Positions 54,983 to 63,977 of a DNA stretch of 64,000 bases are shown here, piece by piece. Position numbers and translations under genes: made by a program. The notes under the pieces were generated by a model. That model was not told the origin of the DNA. It saw only the letters and a list, made by a program, of their open reading frames with translations, and ran no database searches. The first letter of the stretch is position 1. The number at the start of each line of letters is the position of its first letter. This DNA comes from Arsukibacterium sp. UBA3155 (GTDB lineage: Bacteria > Pseudomonadota > Gammaproteobacteria > Enterobacterales > Alteromonadaceae): positions 20,422 to 84,421 of the forward strand of contig DEYP01000024.1 in the NCBI GenBank assembly GCA_002364615.1, given 5' to 3'.

Positions 54983-55751
54983 CACTGACGATAAAGTACA
55001 GCTTTACTATCAAACGGCCGGCGATCCGGCCAATCCGGCGTTGTTGTTGTCCAACTCGCTGGGTACCCGCTGGCAAATGTGGCAGCCACAACTCAATGCC
55101 CTGACCAAATACTTTTATCTGATTAGCTACGACAGCCGCGGTCATGGCAAATCCGATAAACCGGCTGGCCCTTATAGCCTGACCAGGCTGGGGCAGGACG
55201 CACTTTGCGTTTTGGGCGCGCTGGGGATTAAAAAAGCCCATTTTTGCGGTATTTCGATGGGCGGGTTAACCGGGCTATGGCTGGCAATTTATGCGCCGGA
55301 GCGGTTTTTAAAGATCGCAGTGGCCAATACTGCAGCGAAAATCGGCACGAAAGAGGGCTGGCAGAGCAGGGCGGCAGCGGTGCGTGAGCAAGGCTTGATT
55401 GAGCTGGCAAAATCAGCACCGCAGCGCTGGTTTACCCCTGGCTTTATCCGCAAGCAGGCTGCGTTAGTTGAGCAGTTAACGGATACCTTAGCCGAGCAAG
55501 ATAAAGAGGGGTATGCTGCGTGCTGTGATGCCTTAGCTGAGGCAGATTTACGCGCGGATCTGTCGCGGATCCAGTTGCCGTTGTTAGTTATCGCCGGCAG
55601 CGCCGATCCGGTAACCACAATGGCCGACGCCGAGGCCATTTTGCAGGCATGCTCCAGTGCCAGTATGGTGTCGTTAAAAGCCTCGCATATCTCCAATCTG
55701 GAACAACCCGCAGCCTTTAACCGGGCGCTAAGTTCGTTTTTGCGGGGCTAG
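54972..55751 (+). CDS. pcaD: 3-oxoadipate enol-lactonase PcaD
   Basis: A 259-residue alpha/beta hydrolase. The nucleophile elbow is FCGISMGG (Ser about 104), the acid is in IAGSADPVT and the histidine in KASHISNLEQP. It hydrolyses the CatC product to 3-oxoadipate. GGAGG precedes the ATG, within pcaF. An intrinsic terminator lies 12 bases after the stop, so catBCA-benABCD-pcaIJFD ends here. Confidence 0.93.
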   Translation: MFVNTDDKVQLYYQTAGDPANPALLLSNSLGTRWQMWQPQLNALTKYFYLISYDSRGHGKSDKPAGPYSLTRLGQDALCVLGALGIKKAHFCGISMGGLTGLWLAIYAPERFLKIAVANTAAKIGTKEGWQSRAAAVREQGLIELAKSAPQRWFTPGFIRKQAALVEQLTDTLAEQDKEGYAACCDALAEADLRADLSRIQLPLLVIAGSADPVTTMADAEAILQACSSASMVSLKASHISNLEQPAAFNRALSSFLRG

Positions 55752-55762
55752 AATTTTTTTAC

Positions 55763-55797
55763 AGCTGCATCGAACAGTATTGTTCGGTGCAGCTTTT
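55763..55797 (+). terminator. Intrinsic terminator after pcaD
   Basis: A 13-bp stem with one wobble (55763-55775 with 55782-55794) is followed by TTTT. It separates pcaD from benK. Confidence 0.85.
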
Positions 55798-55983
55798 CGT
55801 TTAGTTTTTGCCTCAGCTTCTAGATATTCGCATCCGGCGGCAAGCACACCGTACAACTTTGGCGGGACACGCTGTGAACCCATCCATGGTGGCACGGTGT
55901 CTTTGTGTGCAATATCGGCTGCAATCAACTATAACCCCGCCTGTTTTTCACACATATCCAAACCCGAATAGCAATGGTTTTTC
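55798..55983. other. Non-coding spacer between pcaD terminator and benK promoter
   Basis: About 186 bases with no credible ORF. The stretch around 55850-55890 (GGCGGGACACGCTGTGAACC onward) has the look of an interspersed intergenic repeat rather than a gene, but only one copy is in this window. Confidence 0.4.
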
Positions 55984-56082
55984 ATACTTTATCGGTATAG
56001 TGACATACTGATTCGGTGTTGGATTGTCGCGCTATAAGCAGCGTATCTTCTGGTTAATGGTGAAAATACACCATACCGATAA
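55984..56082 (+). promoter_or_regulatory. BenM/CatM-type operator and promoter of benK
   Basis: ATAC-TTTATCG-GTAT (55984-55998) fits the ATAC-N7-GTAT box also found at catB. A 10-bp inverted repeat, TTATCGGTAT (55989-55998) with ATACCGATAA (56073-56082), brackets a likely TATAAG -10 (56033-56038). Confidence 0.7.
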
Positions 56083-56132
56083 GGTTGCCTTGCCAGCCTG
56101 GCCAGCAACAGGAAGATAGAGAGAACAACGCA

Positions 56133-57518
56133 ATGCCCAACACAACAATACACCCTGCCGGCAACAACCGGCCCGACACAACCCTCGATGTCAACCAAAC
56201 CATCGACAACGCCCGCTTTAACCGCTTTCACTGGCGGGTACTGCTACTCTGTGCGCTGATCATTATCTTTGACGGCTACGATCTGGTGATATATGGCGTC
56301 GTACTGCCGGTACTCATGCAGGAATGGCAGCTCACCCCGATGCAAGCCGGTGCCCTTGGCAGCTATGCGCTGTTCGGCATGATGTTCGGCGCATTGTTTT
56401 TTGGTCCGCTGGCCGACAAAATTGGCCGCAAAAAAGCTATCGCCATCTGTGTGGTGCTATTTAGCGGTTTTACCTTTTTAAACGGCTTTGCCCGTGATGT
56501 GACCGAATTTGCGATTTGCCGCTTTATCGCTGGTTTAGGTATCGGTGGTGTTATGCCCAACGTTGTCGCACTTATGACCGAATATGCGCCGAAAAAAATC
56601 CGCAGCACCCTGGTCGCCATCATGTTTAGCGGTTATTCCATTGGCGGTATGTTATCGGCCGGTCTTGGTATCTGGCTGCTACCATCCTTTGGTTGGGAAA
56701 TTATGTTCTATATCGCCGGCATTCCGCTGCTGCTGTTGCCTCTGATCATGTTCTTATTGCCTGAATCGGTCGGCTTTTTAATTAAACGGGGGCGCCATAC
56801 TGAGGCTCGGCTAATGTTGCAAAAGGTAGAACCGGCGTTGCTGTTAAACGCGCAATCTGAATTATTACTGGCCGACAATAAACCCGCCGGCAAGCCGGTT
56901 AAAGCGCTATTTACTGATGGCCGAGCACTGAGCACCCTAATGTTATGGCTGGCATTTTTCTGCTGCCTGTTAATGGTGTACGCGCTGGGTTCCTGGTTAC
57001 CGAAGTTGATGGCTAATGCCGGCTATAGTCTGGGCTCGAGTTTAGCTTTGCTGCTGGTACTGAATTTTGGTGCCATCTTTGGTGCGATCGGTGGTGGTGT
57101 GCTGGGCGATAAATTGAATTTACCCAAGGTGTTAGCCGTCTTTTTCACTATTGCCGCGGTGTCAATTACCTTGCTGGGCTTTAAGCCGCCGATGATCGTG
57201 TTATACACCCTGATCGGTATTGCCGGCGCGACCACAATCGGCAGTCAGATCCTGTTGTATGCCTGTGCCGCACAGTTCTATAACCAAAATATTCGCTCTA
57301 CCGGCCTGGGTTGGGCATCGGGCATTGGCCGTAATGGCGCCATAGTCGGCCCCTTGCTGGGTGGCGCTTTGCTGGCCATTAGTTTGCCATTGCAGCTTAA
57401 TTTTATGGCCTTTGCTGTACCCGGTGTTATTGCCGCCTTGGCCATGTCGGTATTTGTATTCAGTCAGCGTAGTCAACAGGGTTTGCAGGCGCTAAAGCTG
57501 CAACATCAACGGGTATAA
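56133..57518 (+). CDS. benK: Benzoate/aromatic acid:H+ symporter, BenK/PcaK type
   Basis: A 461-residue MFS transporter of the aromatic acid:H+ symporter family with 12 helices. The DGYD motif in the first helix (LIIIFDGYDLVIYG) and GPLADKIGRKKAI in loop 2-3, both diagnostic, are present. It should import benzoate; 4-hydroxybenzoate transport (PcaK) is the alternative, but no pobA or protocatechuate genes are here. I prefer ATG 56133; the frame opens 16 codons earlier within a low-complexity hydrophilic leader. Confidence 0.88.
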   Translation: MPNTTIHPAGNNRPDTTLDVNQTIDNARFNRFHWRVLLLCALIIIFDGYDLVIYGVVLPVLMQEWQLTPMQAGALGSYALFGMMFGALFFGPLADKIGRKKAIAICVVLFSGFTFLNGFARDVTEFAICRFIAGLGIGGVMPNVVALMTEYAPKKIRSTLVAIMFSGYSIGGMLSAGLGIWLLPSFGWEIMFYIAGIPLLLLPLIMFLLPESVGFLIKRGRHTEARLMLQKVEPALLLNAQSELLLADNKPAGKPVKALFTDGRALSTLMLWLAFFCCLLMVYALGSWLPKLMANAGYSLGSSLALLLVLNFGAIFGAIGGGVLGDKLNLPKVLAVFFTIAAVSITLLGFKPPMIVLYTLIGIAGATTIGSQILLYACAAQFYNQNIRSTGLGWASGIGRNGAIVGPLLGGALLAISLPLQLNFMAFAVPGVIAALAMSVFVFSQRSQQGLQALKLQHQRV

Positions 57519-57563
57519 ATTAAAGCGAACTGACACCCTAATACTTATTAAACAGGATTTTTT

Positions 57564-58889
57564 ATGCACAATGACGCTTGTGGCAGCTTCGTGCGGCCTG
57601 AAATTAGCAAAACAGCCCATTTAAAAGTAACTAAGCGTTTATGTTGTATCACTTTTATGCTATGTACCGCTTTTGTTAATGCGGCTCAGGCTAATGCGCA
57701 AATTGTCCCACTTTGGCAAGCCAGTAAGCTTGAACTACAGCTGCGAAATTACTATTTCTCGCGAGAGTTTAGCGATTTAAAAGCTCCAGGCGCACAACGT
57801 TCTGCAGAATGGGCGCAAGGTGCGCTGATAAGCTTTAAATCTGGCTATAGCGCCACGCCGCTGCAAAACGGTTTTGACTTGCATGCTTTCGCCGGTTTGA
57901 AGCTCGATAGCAGTCGAAGCAAAATGAATAGCGGTTTACTGGCACTGGACGATGATGGTACTGCCGCCGACAGCTACGGCCGGCTGGCCGGTACGCTAAA
58001 ATTCAAAGCCGGCAGCACCGAGCTAAGAGTTGGCGAGTTAATGCCAAATTTGCCGTTATTATCCTACAGCGATATCCGACTCTTGCCACCAAGCTATCAG
58101 GGCGCCAGTTTGCACTCTGCGCTTGGCAGCAAGCTGATATTACAGGCTGGCTACTTGGAAAGCACCAGCTTGCGAAACCGCGCCGGGCGCGACAAATTAC
58201 AAGCAATGCTGGGGCACATACCGCAGCGGCAGGTCAGTAGCAATAGCTTTCGGTATCTAGGGGCAGACTATCAGCTATCGGCCAATAGCCAGTGGCGGCT
58301 TTGGTATGCGCAGTTGGAAGATCTGTACCAGCAAGCTTATTTAAATTGGCAGCAGCAAGTTGCGCTAACGGCACGATTACAATTTAAAGCCAACCTCGGG
58401 GTGTTTTCAGCAAAGGAACATGGTCAGGCGTGGTTAAACGATGTGGATAACCAGGCTCTCTATGTGCAACTCTCGCTGAAGCAGGGCGCTCATACTGGCT
58501 ATATTGGTTATCAGCAGATGAACGGCGACAGTGCTTTCCCGCGGGTTTTTGCCAATGTCAGTATTCTGGGTAACGAAGTGCCGACCTTTGAGTTTGCCTC
58601 GGCTGGCGAAAAGTCTTGGCAATTGCGCTACGACACCGACTTTAGCGCCTTTGGCCTGCAGGGTTTTAGTAGTACCTTGCGCTATATTAAAAGTCATGGT
58701 GCCAGAGTGGGTACCGTCACCAATGGTCAGGCTTTTGAACGCGATTTAGATCTGGCCTACAGTATTCAGCAAGGCGTGTTAAAAGGCTTAAGCATCCGTC
58801 TGCGTAATGTCACTGCGCGAGCTAATTACCGCACCGATATCGACGAGAACCGATTGATCTTAAATTACAATATCGTCTTTTCCCGTTGA
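57564..58889 (+). CDS. OprD-family outer-membrane porin (BenF-like)
   Basis: A 441-residue exported porin. A positively charged N-region and hydrophobic core precede a cleavage near residue 45 (ANA-QIV). OprD family marks are LELQLRNYYFSREF near the start, ELRVGELMPNLPLLSYSDIRLLP in the middle, and the ERDLDLAYSIQQGVLKGLSIRLRN block. Family members (BenF, PhaK) let aromatic acids through the outer membrane. It follows benK after 45 bases and is probably co-transcribed. The signal region is unusually long, so a later start is possible. Confidence 0.82.
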   Translation: MHNDACGSFVRPEISKTAHLKVTKRLCCITFMLCTAFVNAAQANAQIVPLWQASKLELQLRNYYFSREFSDLKAPGAQRSAEWAQGALISFKSGYSATPLQNGFDLHAFAGLKLDSSRSKMNSGLLALDDDGTAADSYGRLAGTLKFKAGSTELRVGELMPNLPLLSYSDIRLLPPSYQGASLHSALGSKLILQAGYLESTSLRNRAGRDKLQAMLGHIPQRQVSSNSFRYLGADYQLSANSQWRLWYAQLEDLYQQAYLNWQQQVALTARLQFKANLGVFSAKEHGQAWLNDVDNQALYVQLSLKQGAHTGYIGYQQMNGDSAFPRVFANVSILGNEVPTFEFASAGEKSWQLRYDTDFSAFGLQGFSSTLRYIKSHGARVGTVTNGQAFERDLDLAYSIQQGVLKGLSIRLRNVTARANYRTDIDENRLILNYNIVFSR

Positions 58890-58892
58890 TAA

Positions 58893-59801
58893 TCAGAACT
58901 GATCCCAAGAAGGGCATTCGCCATAATAGCCACTGATAAAATCAATAAATGATCTGAGCTTAGTTGCCATCAATTTTCGGTGAGGATACACCACATATAA
59001 CCCCATAGGTTCAGGTTCAAACTCTTTGAGTATGACTTTCAGCTTCCCTTGTTTTATGGCGTCCCCCACCAGAAACGTCGGTTGCAGAGCATAGCCTTCT
59101 CCTGCCATCGCGGCGTCTACTAAAATGTCACCATTATTGCAGGATAGGCCGGCCGCTTGGTCTTTAATTGACAACTTCAGTGATTGCATAAGGGGGCTGG
59201 CGTCTTGAGGGTAAGACATATAGCTATAACGCAGGAAGTGCGCTGGAATAAGCTGGTCAGGGTGCGCTGGTGTGCCATTTTTTTCCAGGTATTCAGGTGA
59301 GGCGATTAATACAAGTCGAATGGGAGCAACCCGCCTGGCGATTAAGGATGAACTCTTTAAATGGCCAATTCTTAAGGCTAAATCAAAGCCTTCTTCAACC
59401 ACATCGACTTGCCGATCGTTAAGCTGTAAGTTGATACCGACAGCGGGATAACGTTTTCTGAAGTCGCTGATAAAGGGTGACAATTGTTTAGTTGAAAAAG
59501 AAACGGGGGCATTTATACGCAGTAACCCCTGCGCTTCGTTCTTTAATTGGCCCAATCCGCCTTCCATATCTTGGATCCGTTCAAGGATTTGTCGAACGTG
59601 TTGCACGCACTGCTCGCCCGCTTCGGTTAGGCTGACAGAACGAGTGGTGCGATTGAATAATCTTACCCCTAAATGCTCTTCTAAATCAGATACATATTTA
59701 CTGACCAGTTGGTTCGACATGTCTAGCTTATTTGCTGCTCGCGTAAAGCCACCCTCTTCATATACCGAAATGAACGCCTTCATTGTTTCTATTCTATCCA
59801 T
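58893..59801 (-). CDS. LysR-type regulator of the DoxX/dioxygenase cluster
   Basis: A 302-residue LysR regulator of the DmlR/AphB-like group (MDRIETMKAFISVYEEGGFTRAANKLDMSN start). It has a standard winged helix-turn-helix and effector domain. It is convergent with the porin gene, only 3 bases between stops, and divergent from doxX, so it is the likely regulator of doxX and the genes after it. The second of two ATGs (59801) is better spaced from GAGGTG. Ligand unknown. Confidence 0.82.
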   Translation of the reverse strand: MDRIETMKAFISVYEEGGFTRAANKLDMSNQLVSKYVSDLEEHLGVRLFNRTTRSVSLTEAGEQCVQHVRQILERIQDMEGGLGQLKNEAQGLLRINAPVSFSTKQLSPFISDFRKRYPAVGINLQLNDRQVDVVEEGFDLALRIGHLKSSSLIARRVAPIRLVLIASPEYLEKNGTPAHPDQLIPAHFLRYSYMSYPQDASPLMQSLKLSIKDQAAGLSCNNGDILVDAAMAGEGYALQPTFLVGDAIKQGKLKVILKEFEPEPMGLYVVYPHRKLMATKLRSFIDFISGYYGECPSWDQF

Positions 59802-59948
59802 CATTCACCTCTAAGTAAGATAATTGCAAACAATACATTGGTAATGACCCAATGGAAATAGCATTTATCAATTAAAGGTATAAAAGTATGCTTGTTTGCA
59901 AGCTGATTTAAGCGATTAACCAATCTATAACGCAAAGAGGAAATGACA

Positions 59949-60440
59949 ATGAACACATTAACGTGGAACAGATTATTACAATCAAATGCAGGTTTAGCGG
60001 CGCTGGTGTTACGCATCCCCGTTGGCATCATATTAGCTGCGCACGGCGCACAAAAACTGTTTGGTTGGTTTGGCGGCTATGGTTTAGCAGGCACCGGTCA
60101 GTGGATGGCGAGCATCGGTTTAGAACCGGGTTACCTGATGGCGCTGTTGGCCGGAAGCGCAGAGTTCTTTGGTGGGCTGGCATTGATCTTGGGCTTTTTA
60201 ACACGACCTGCCGCCGCAGTAAGTGCTTTTACGATGTTGGTTGCTATTTTTAGTGTGCACATAAGCTACGGGTTATTTATGAGTAACAACGGCTATGAGT
60301 TTGCACTTAGCCTATTCGCTGCAACCTTAGCTCTAGCTTTACAAGGCGGGGGCAGTGTGTCTATCGACAACAAACTGAGCACCTTGTTAGCTAAAAACAA
60401 AGCAGGCCAAGCATACGCTGCTTCGGTAAAAGCCGCTTAA
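59949..60440 (+). CDS. DoxX-family membrane protein
   Basis: A 163-residue protein with four helices and the DoxX pattern: ALVLRIPVGIILAAHGAQKLFGWFGG, GLEPGYLMALLAGSAEFFGGLALILGFLTRPAA. DoxX proteins are poorly understood; some form redox complexes with thiol and superoxide enzymes, others go with quinone or aromatic-ring metabolism. ATG 59949 is well spaced from AGAGG; 59943 is too close. It is followed by a palindrome-rich 250-bp gap. Confidence 0.85.
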   Translation: MNTLTWNRLLQSNAGLAALVLRIPVGIILAAHGAQKLFGWFGGYGLAGTGQWMASIGLEPGYLMALLAGSAEFFGGLALILGFLTRPAAAVSAFTMLVAIFSVHISYGLFMSNNGYEFALSLFAATLALALQGGGSVSIDNKLSTLLAKNKAGQAYAASVKAA

Positions 60441-60612
60441 TTTTTCCGGAAAAACACCTGGTAACAGGGCTAAGCGCAGTTACAAAGAAGAGGGGGCAAG
60501 GGTCTGCGTTAAACCTCAATCGCAATGTGCAAAAAACACAGGATAAACAAGACGGTGAGCACTGCTTCATTTTTCCGGTGCGCATTTTGACAAATCGAAT
60601 TGTCAATGCACC
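60441..60612. repeat. Palindrome-rich spacer between doxX and the dioxygenase gene
   Basis: TTTTTCCGGAAAAA (60441-60454) is a perfect 14-bp palindrome right after the doxX stop. TTGACA-N8-TGTCAA (60587-60606) lies within a longer imperfect pair GGTGC (60578-60582) and GCACC (60608-60612). The second may be an operator for the LigB-type gene at 60694. Confidence 0.65.
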
Positions 60613-60693
60613 GTTAGCGGTGGCTGCTTCGGTTTAATCATTGCAGCTGTAACAAGCAGAGCGGCCTCAACCCGAACACAGGAGCGTTAACTC

Positions 60694-61518
60694 ATGTTTG
60701 CAGATATGCCTAAATCGGCTGTAAAGCAGCCGGCCTACTTTATACCGCATGGCGCGGGCCCCTGTTTTTTTATGAACTGGAACCCGACCGGCACTTGGCA
60801 GCAGATGGCCGCTTTTTTAAGTGGCATCGAAGCTCAATTGCCAATGACGCCAACGGCTATTTTACTGATTTCTGCGCACTGGCAGGAAGATGCCTTTACA
60901 CTGACCGCGGCGGCCAAACCGGGTTTGATTTATGACTACTTTGGTTTTCCGGAGTCTACGTATCAGCTGACCTATCCTGCACCCGGCGCACCTGAATTGG
61001 CTGCGACCATTGCTAAACGGATTAGCGCAGCAGGCTTGCCCAGCCGGCTGGATCAGCGCCGCGGTTTGGACCATGGCGCTTTTATCCCGTTAAAACTGAT
61101 GTTTGCTAAGGCAGACATCCCGGTAGTGCAACTGTCGTTGCAACGCGGGCTAGATGCCGCAGCACATTTGCAGTTAGGCGAGGCATTAGCGCCACTGCGC
61201 GAGCAGGGGGTGCTGATCGTCGGCAGTGGCATGAGCTTTCATAATATGCGCGGTTATGGAGATCCCCGTTATACCGCGCCTTCTGAAAAATTTGATCACT
61301 GGTTAACCGAAGCGGTGCAGGCAGCGCCGGCAGCGCGTTATACCTTGTTGCAGCAGTGGCAAAGTGCACCTTGTGCCGTAGATTGTCATCCGTTGGGTGG
61401 CGAGGAGCATTTGCTACCGTTAATGGTGGTCGTTGGCGCGGCTGCGGCAGACAAAGGCTCAAAAGTGTATTCAGAAAATGTGCTGTGCACTCAGTTGTCG
61501 GCATTTCGGTTTGATTAA
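60694..61518 (+). CDS. LigB/DODA-type extradiol dioxygenase (YgiD-like)
   Basis: A 274-residue class III extradiol dioxygenase fold. The metal histidines are in AYFIPHGAGP, ISAHWQED, and DHGAFIPLKLMF, with the later HN and H of SGMSFHNMRGY near the active site. Homologues open DOPA or catechol-type rings (YgiD acts on DOPA). The natural substrate here is unknown. It lies 15 bases from an SDR gene and near doxX, so the set could process an aromatic diol distinct from benzoate. Confidence 0.85.
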   Translation: MFADMPKSAVKQPAYFIPHGAGPCFFMNWNPTGTWQQMAAFLSGIEAQLPMTPTAILLISAHWQEDAFTLTAAAKPGLIYDYFGFPESTYQLTYPAPGAPELAATIAKRISAAGLPSRLDQRRGLDHGAFIPLKLMFAKADIPVVQLSLQRGLDAAAHLQLGEALAPLREQGVLIVGSGMSFHNMRGYGDPRYTAPSEKFDHWLTEAVQAAPAARYTLLQQWQSAPCAVDCHPLGGEEHLLPLMVVVGAAAADKGSKVYSENVLCTQLSAFRFD

Positions 61519-61533
61519 TAAGAGGAGTAATTT

Positions 61534-62328
61534 ATGCAAATTGATTTAACAGCAAAGCAGGCGCTGGTTACTGGTGCTTCTGCCGGTATCGGTTTTGCGA
61601 TTGCCAAAGGTCTTGCGGCAGCCGGTGCCAATGTAACCTTGGTAGGGCGTGATAGTGGCCGGTTAGAGCAGGCGGCAGCAGCATTGCGGCAGTTAAAATT
61701 AAAGGGAGATATTGCAACGGTAGAAGCCGATATTGCAACCGCTGAGGGCTGCCAGTTGTTACTGGCGCAACTGCCAGAAACCGATATTTTGGTTAACAAC
61801 CTCGGCATCTATGGTGCAGTGCCGTTTTTTGACATCAGCGATGATGTTTGGCTGCAAATGCTCGAGGTTAACCTGATGAGTGCGGTGCGTTTAAGCCGGC
61901 ATTATGCCAAAGCTATGCAGCAGCGCGGCTGGGGACGTATTCAGTTTATTTCCAGCGAATCAGCACTAAACATCCCAGCCGAAATGGTGCATTACGGTGT
62001 CAGTAAGGCAGCGATGCAAGGGTTGTCTCGAGGGCTGGCAAAAGTACTGGCCGGCAGCGGCGTAACCGTTAATAGTATTCTACCAGGGCCAACCCGAACC
62101 GAAGGAGCCATTAAGATGATGGCCGATTTAGCCGCTTGCCGCGGCGTCAGCACAAGCGAAATGGAAAAGCTGTTCCTGGCTGAAAACCGACCATCCAGTT
62201 TGTTGCAGCGCTTCGCCACACCAGAGGAAGTAGCGAATCTGTGTGTCTATGTTGCATCAGAGCAAGCCAGTGCAACCACCGGTGCTGCACTGAAAGTAGA
62301 AGGCGGAATTGTTGAAAGCATTGGATAA
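61534..62328 (+). CDS. Short-chain dehydrogenase/reductase of unknown substrate
   Basis: A 264-residue classical SDR. VTGASAGIGFAIAKGL cofactor loop, NNLGIYG, catalytic Ser in FISSESA, and YGVSKAA with Tyr and Lys are visible. The loop ends favour NADP(H) through VGRDSGRLE. It is co-transcribed with the upstream dioxygenase. A strong hairpin follows the stop. Confidence 0.85.
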   Translation: MQIDLTAKQALVTGASAGIGFAIAKGLAAAGANVTLVGRDSGRLEQAAAALRQLKLKGDIATVEADIATAEGCQLLLAQLPETDILVNNLGIYGAVPFFDISDDVWLQMLEVNLMSAVRLSRHYAKAMQQRGWGRIQFISSESALNIPAEMVHYGVSKAAMQGLSRGLAKVLAGSGVTVNSILPGPTRTEGAIKMMADLAACRGVSTSEMEKLFLAENRPSSLLQRFATPEEVANLCVYVASEQASATTGAALKVEGGIVESIG

Positions 62329-62332
62329 GTAG

Positions 62333-62363
62333 TGTGGCAGGCAATTAGGTGTTGCCTGCCACA
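62333..62363. terminator. Bidirectional hairpin between SDR and the broken hydrolase gene
   Basis: A perfect 12-bp stem TGTGGCAGGCAA (62333-62344) with TTGCCTGCCACA (62352-62363), loop of 7, lies between convergent stops and likely ends both. Confidence 0.75.
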
Positions 62364-62387
62364 GTGTTTAATTTGGGGACGCCAGTC

Positions 62388-63314
62388 TTATTCAGTTAAA
62401 AACAACTGGTAGCGCTGGGCTGTTTCTGTGAGTATTTCTAGCATCGGCATATGGCCAATATCTTTAAAAATATGCACCTGCAGCTGGGGAATGTGTTTTT
62501 TCCAGATTTTTGCTGCACTGACGTGCAGCAACTGATCCTGATCGCCCCACCAAAGCAAGGTGGGTATTTGCAGCGCAGCCAACTGGGGTTCGAGACTGGG
62601 GCTGCTGATAAAGTCATTAAACATTTTTTGGGGTGGGCTTTGCCGTGCTTGATAATTGTTGGCTATCGCAGCCAGTAAGATATCTGGCAGCAGTGGCGGC
62701 TTTGCCATGGTCATGGTGTAGAATTCATCAAACTACTGGCGGTTTTTGATCAGAAAAGGATTGCGGCCTGCAGCCAGCAACTGCTGCATCCGGCTTGGCT
62801 CAGGGGATCCCACACCTGTCGGGTTTACTAACGCTAGCGACAAGGTGCGTTGTGGGTAGCGGATGGCAGAATCGGCACTGATAAAGCCGCCCATTGAATT
62901 ACTTATCAAATGCACTGCTTGAAGTTGCATGGCATCCAGCAATTGTTGAACTCGCTCGGATTGAGCGGGCACGCTATAGTCCCACTCCGTCTGATAGGGG
63001 CTGTCGCCATGGCCTGCCAGATCCGGGATCAGGATTTGATACTGCTCCGTCAAATGGCGGGCAAAACGCAGCCAAACCATTTTGTCGGCACTGAAACCAT
63101 GCAGCATAACGATTACCGGCTTACTGGGGTTGCTATGCACGTATAGGCTCAGCGCCATCTCACCGATATCGACTTGCGTGCGCTCAAAGCCATACAGCCA
63201 GGCTTCAGTGGCTTCGCCTTTTTCATAGAGCCAATGGCCCAACTCACCATAGTAACGTTGGATCCCAAACCAGCTAGAGGCCAGCAGCGTTAGACTTATC
63301 AGCACTATTTTCAT
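62388..63314 (-). pseudogene. Alpha/beta hydrolase gene interrupted by an in-frame amber codon
   Basis: The N-terminal part has a hydrophobic anchor helix at residues 1-15, the oxyanion region MLHGFSADK and the nucleophile elbow LISNSMGG. After about 193 residues, TAG at 62733-62735 stops the frame. The same frame continues past the stop (FDEFYTM...) for 115 codons with the missing half: GDQDQLL holds the acid and FKDIGHMP the histidine. So a single nonsense change, for example CAG or TGG to TAG, separates Ser from Asp and His. It may be a recent pseudogene, a sequencing error, or read-through. Start chosen at ATG 63314; the frame opens upstream at a TTG. Confidence 0.8.
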
Positions 63315-63931
63315 TAATGTTATCCGAATAGGTGGTCGTTTTGACGGTAATGACGGCTTGAGCGGCAATCAGTAAAACCAAAGCTTAGCAATATCGCAAT
63401 CACGTTGCCGCCTTTACTTTTATCTCGGCTGTTGCAACTACATTGATCTTTGGGGTTTTATCTATTTCGCGCTAGAGCAGTCGGCTGTCGCGCGTTTCGG
63501 CGTCAGTGTATTCCTCGACAGCGCCGATGCTTTGATGCCACAGCTGTTTTCTAGCCGCCATTTATGATTCATTTTCGCCCCAATCACCACTATAGCTGGG
63601 GCCGCGATAGTGTTCCCAATTAAACTTACTGGTTTTAAAATAAGTCTTCTAGCACATTAACGTTACGGTTCTGCTGCGTTAAATAACAACGCAGAAAATC
63701 AGAGTGTGGGGCTTAACCAAAGTCGCTTCAGATAACGCAAATTAGCATTCAAGAAAGTGCGATGAAACAGACGAGCTAGCAAAACGATACATTATTGATA
63801 AGGGCGAGAACGTGAGATGGCGTCTCAGGTATTTCAAGCGTGCACAGACGCGAGCGCTTTAGTGGGTGAACAGTAATGTTGAAACTACTTATGTTTGCGT
63901 GGTGTTTGCACGCACGGGTTTTTAAATGCTG
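63315..63931. other. 600-bp intergenic stretch without a recognisable gene
   Basis: No ORF above background and no tRNA were seen. The composition drifts from GC-rich (63440-63610) to AT-rich. It may be degenerated DNA left at the edge of the aromatic segment. Confidence 0.5.
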
Positions 63932-63975
63932 AAAACAAAAACGCCACCCGGAAGGTGGCGTTTTTGTTTGAATTT
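63932..63975. repeat. Right 44-bp direct repeat containing the tRNA terminator
   Basis: Matches 45081-45124 in 42 of 44 positions. It forms a symmetric stem (CGCCACC...GGTGGCG) with A- and T-runs on each side. On the minus strand it lies 2 bases past the tRNA CCA end and so is its natural terminator. Confidence 0.9.
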
Positions 63976-63977
63976 AT

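Noticed and set aside
55728-55928. Minus-strand ORF over the pcaD terminator
   Set aside because: It covers a strong terminator and has low-complexity basic composition; more likely chance coding in a spacer.
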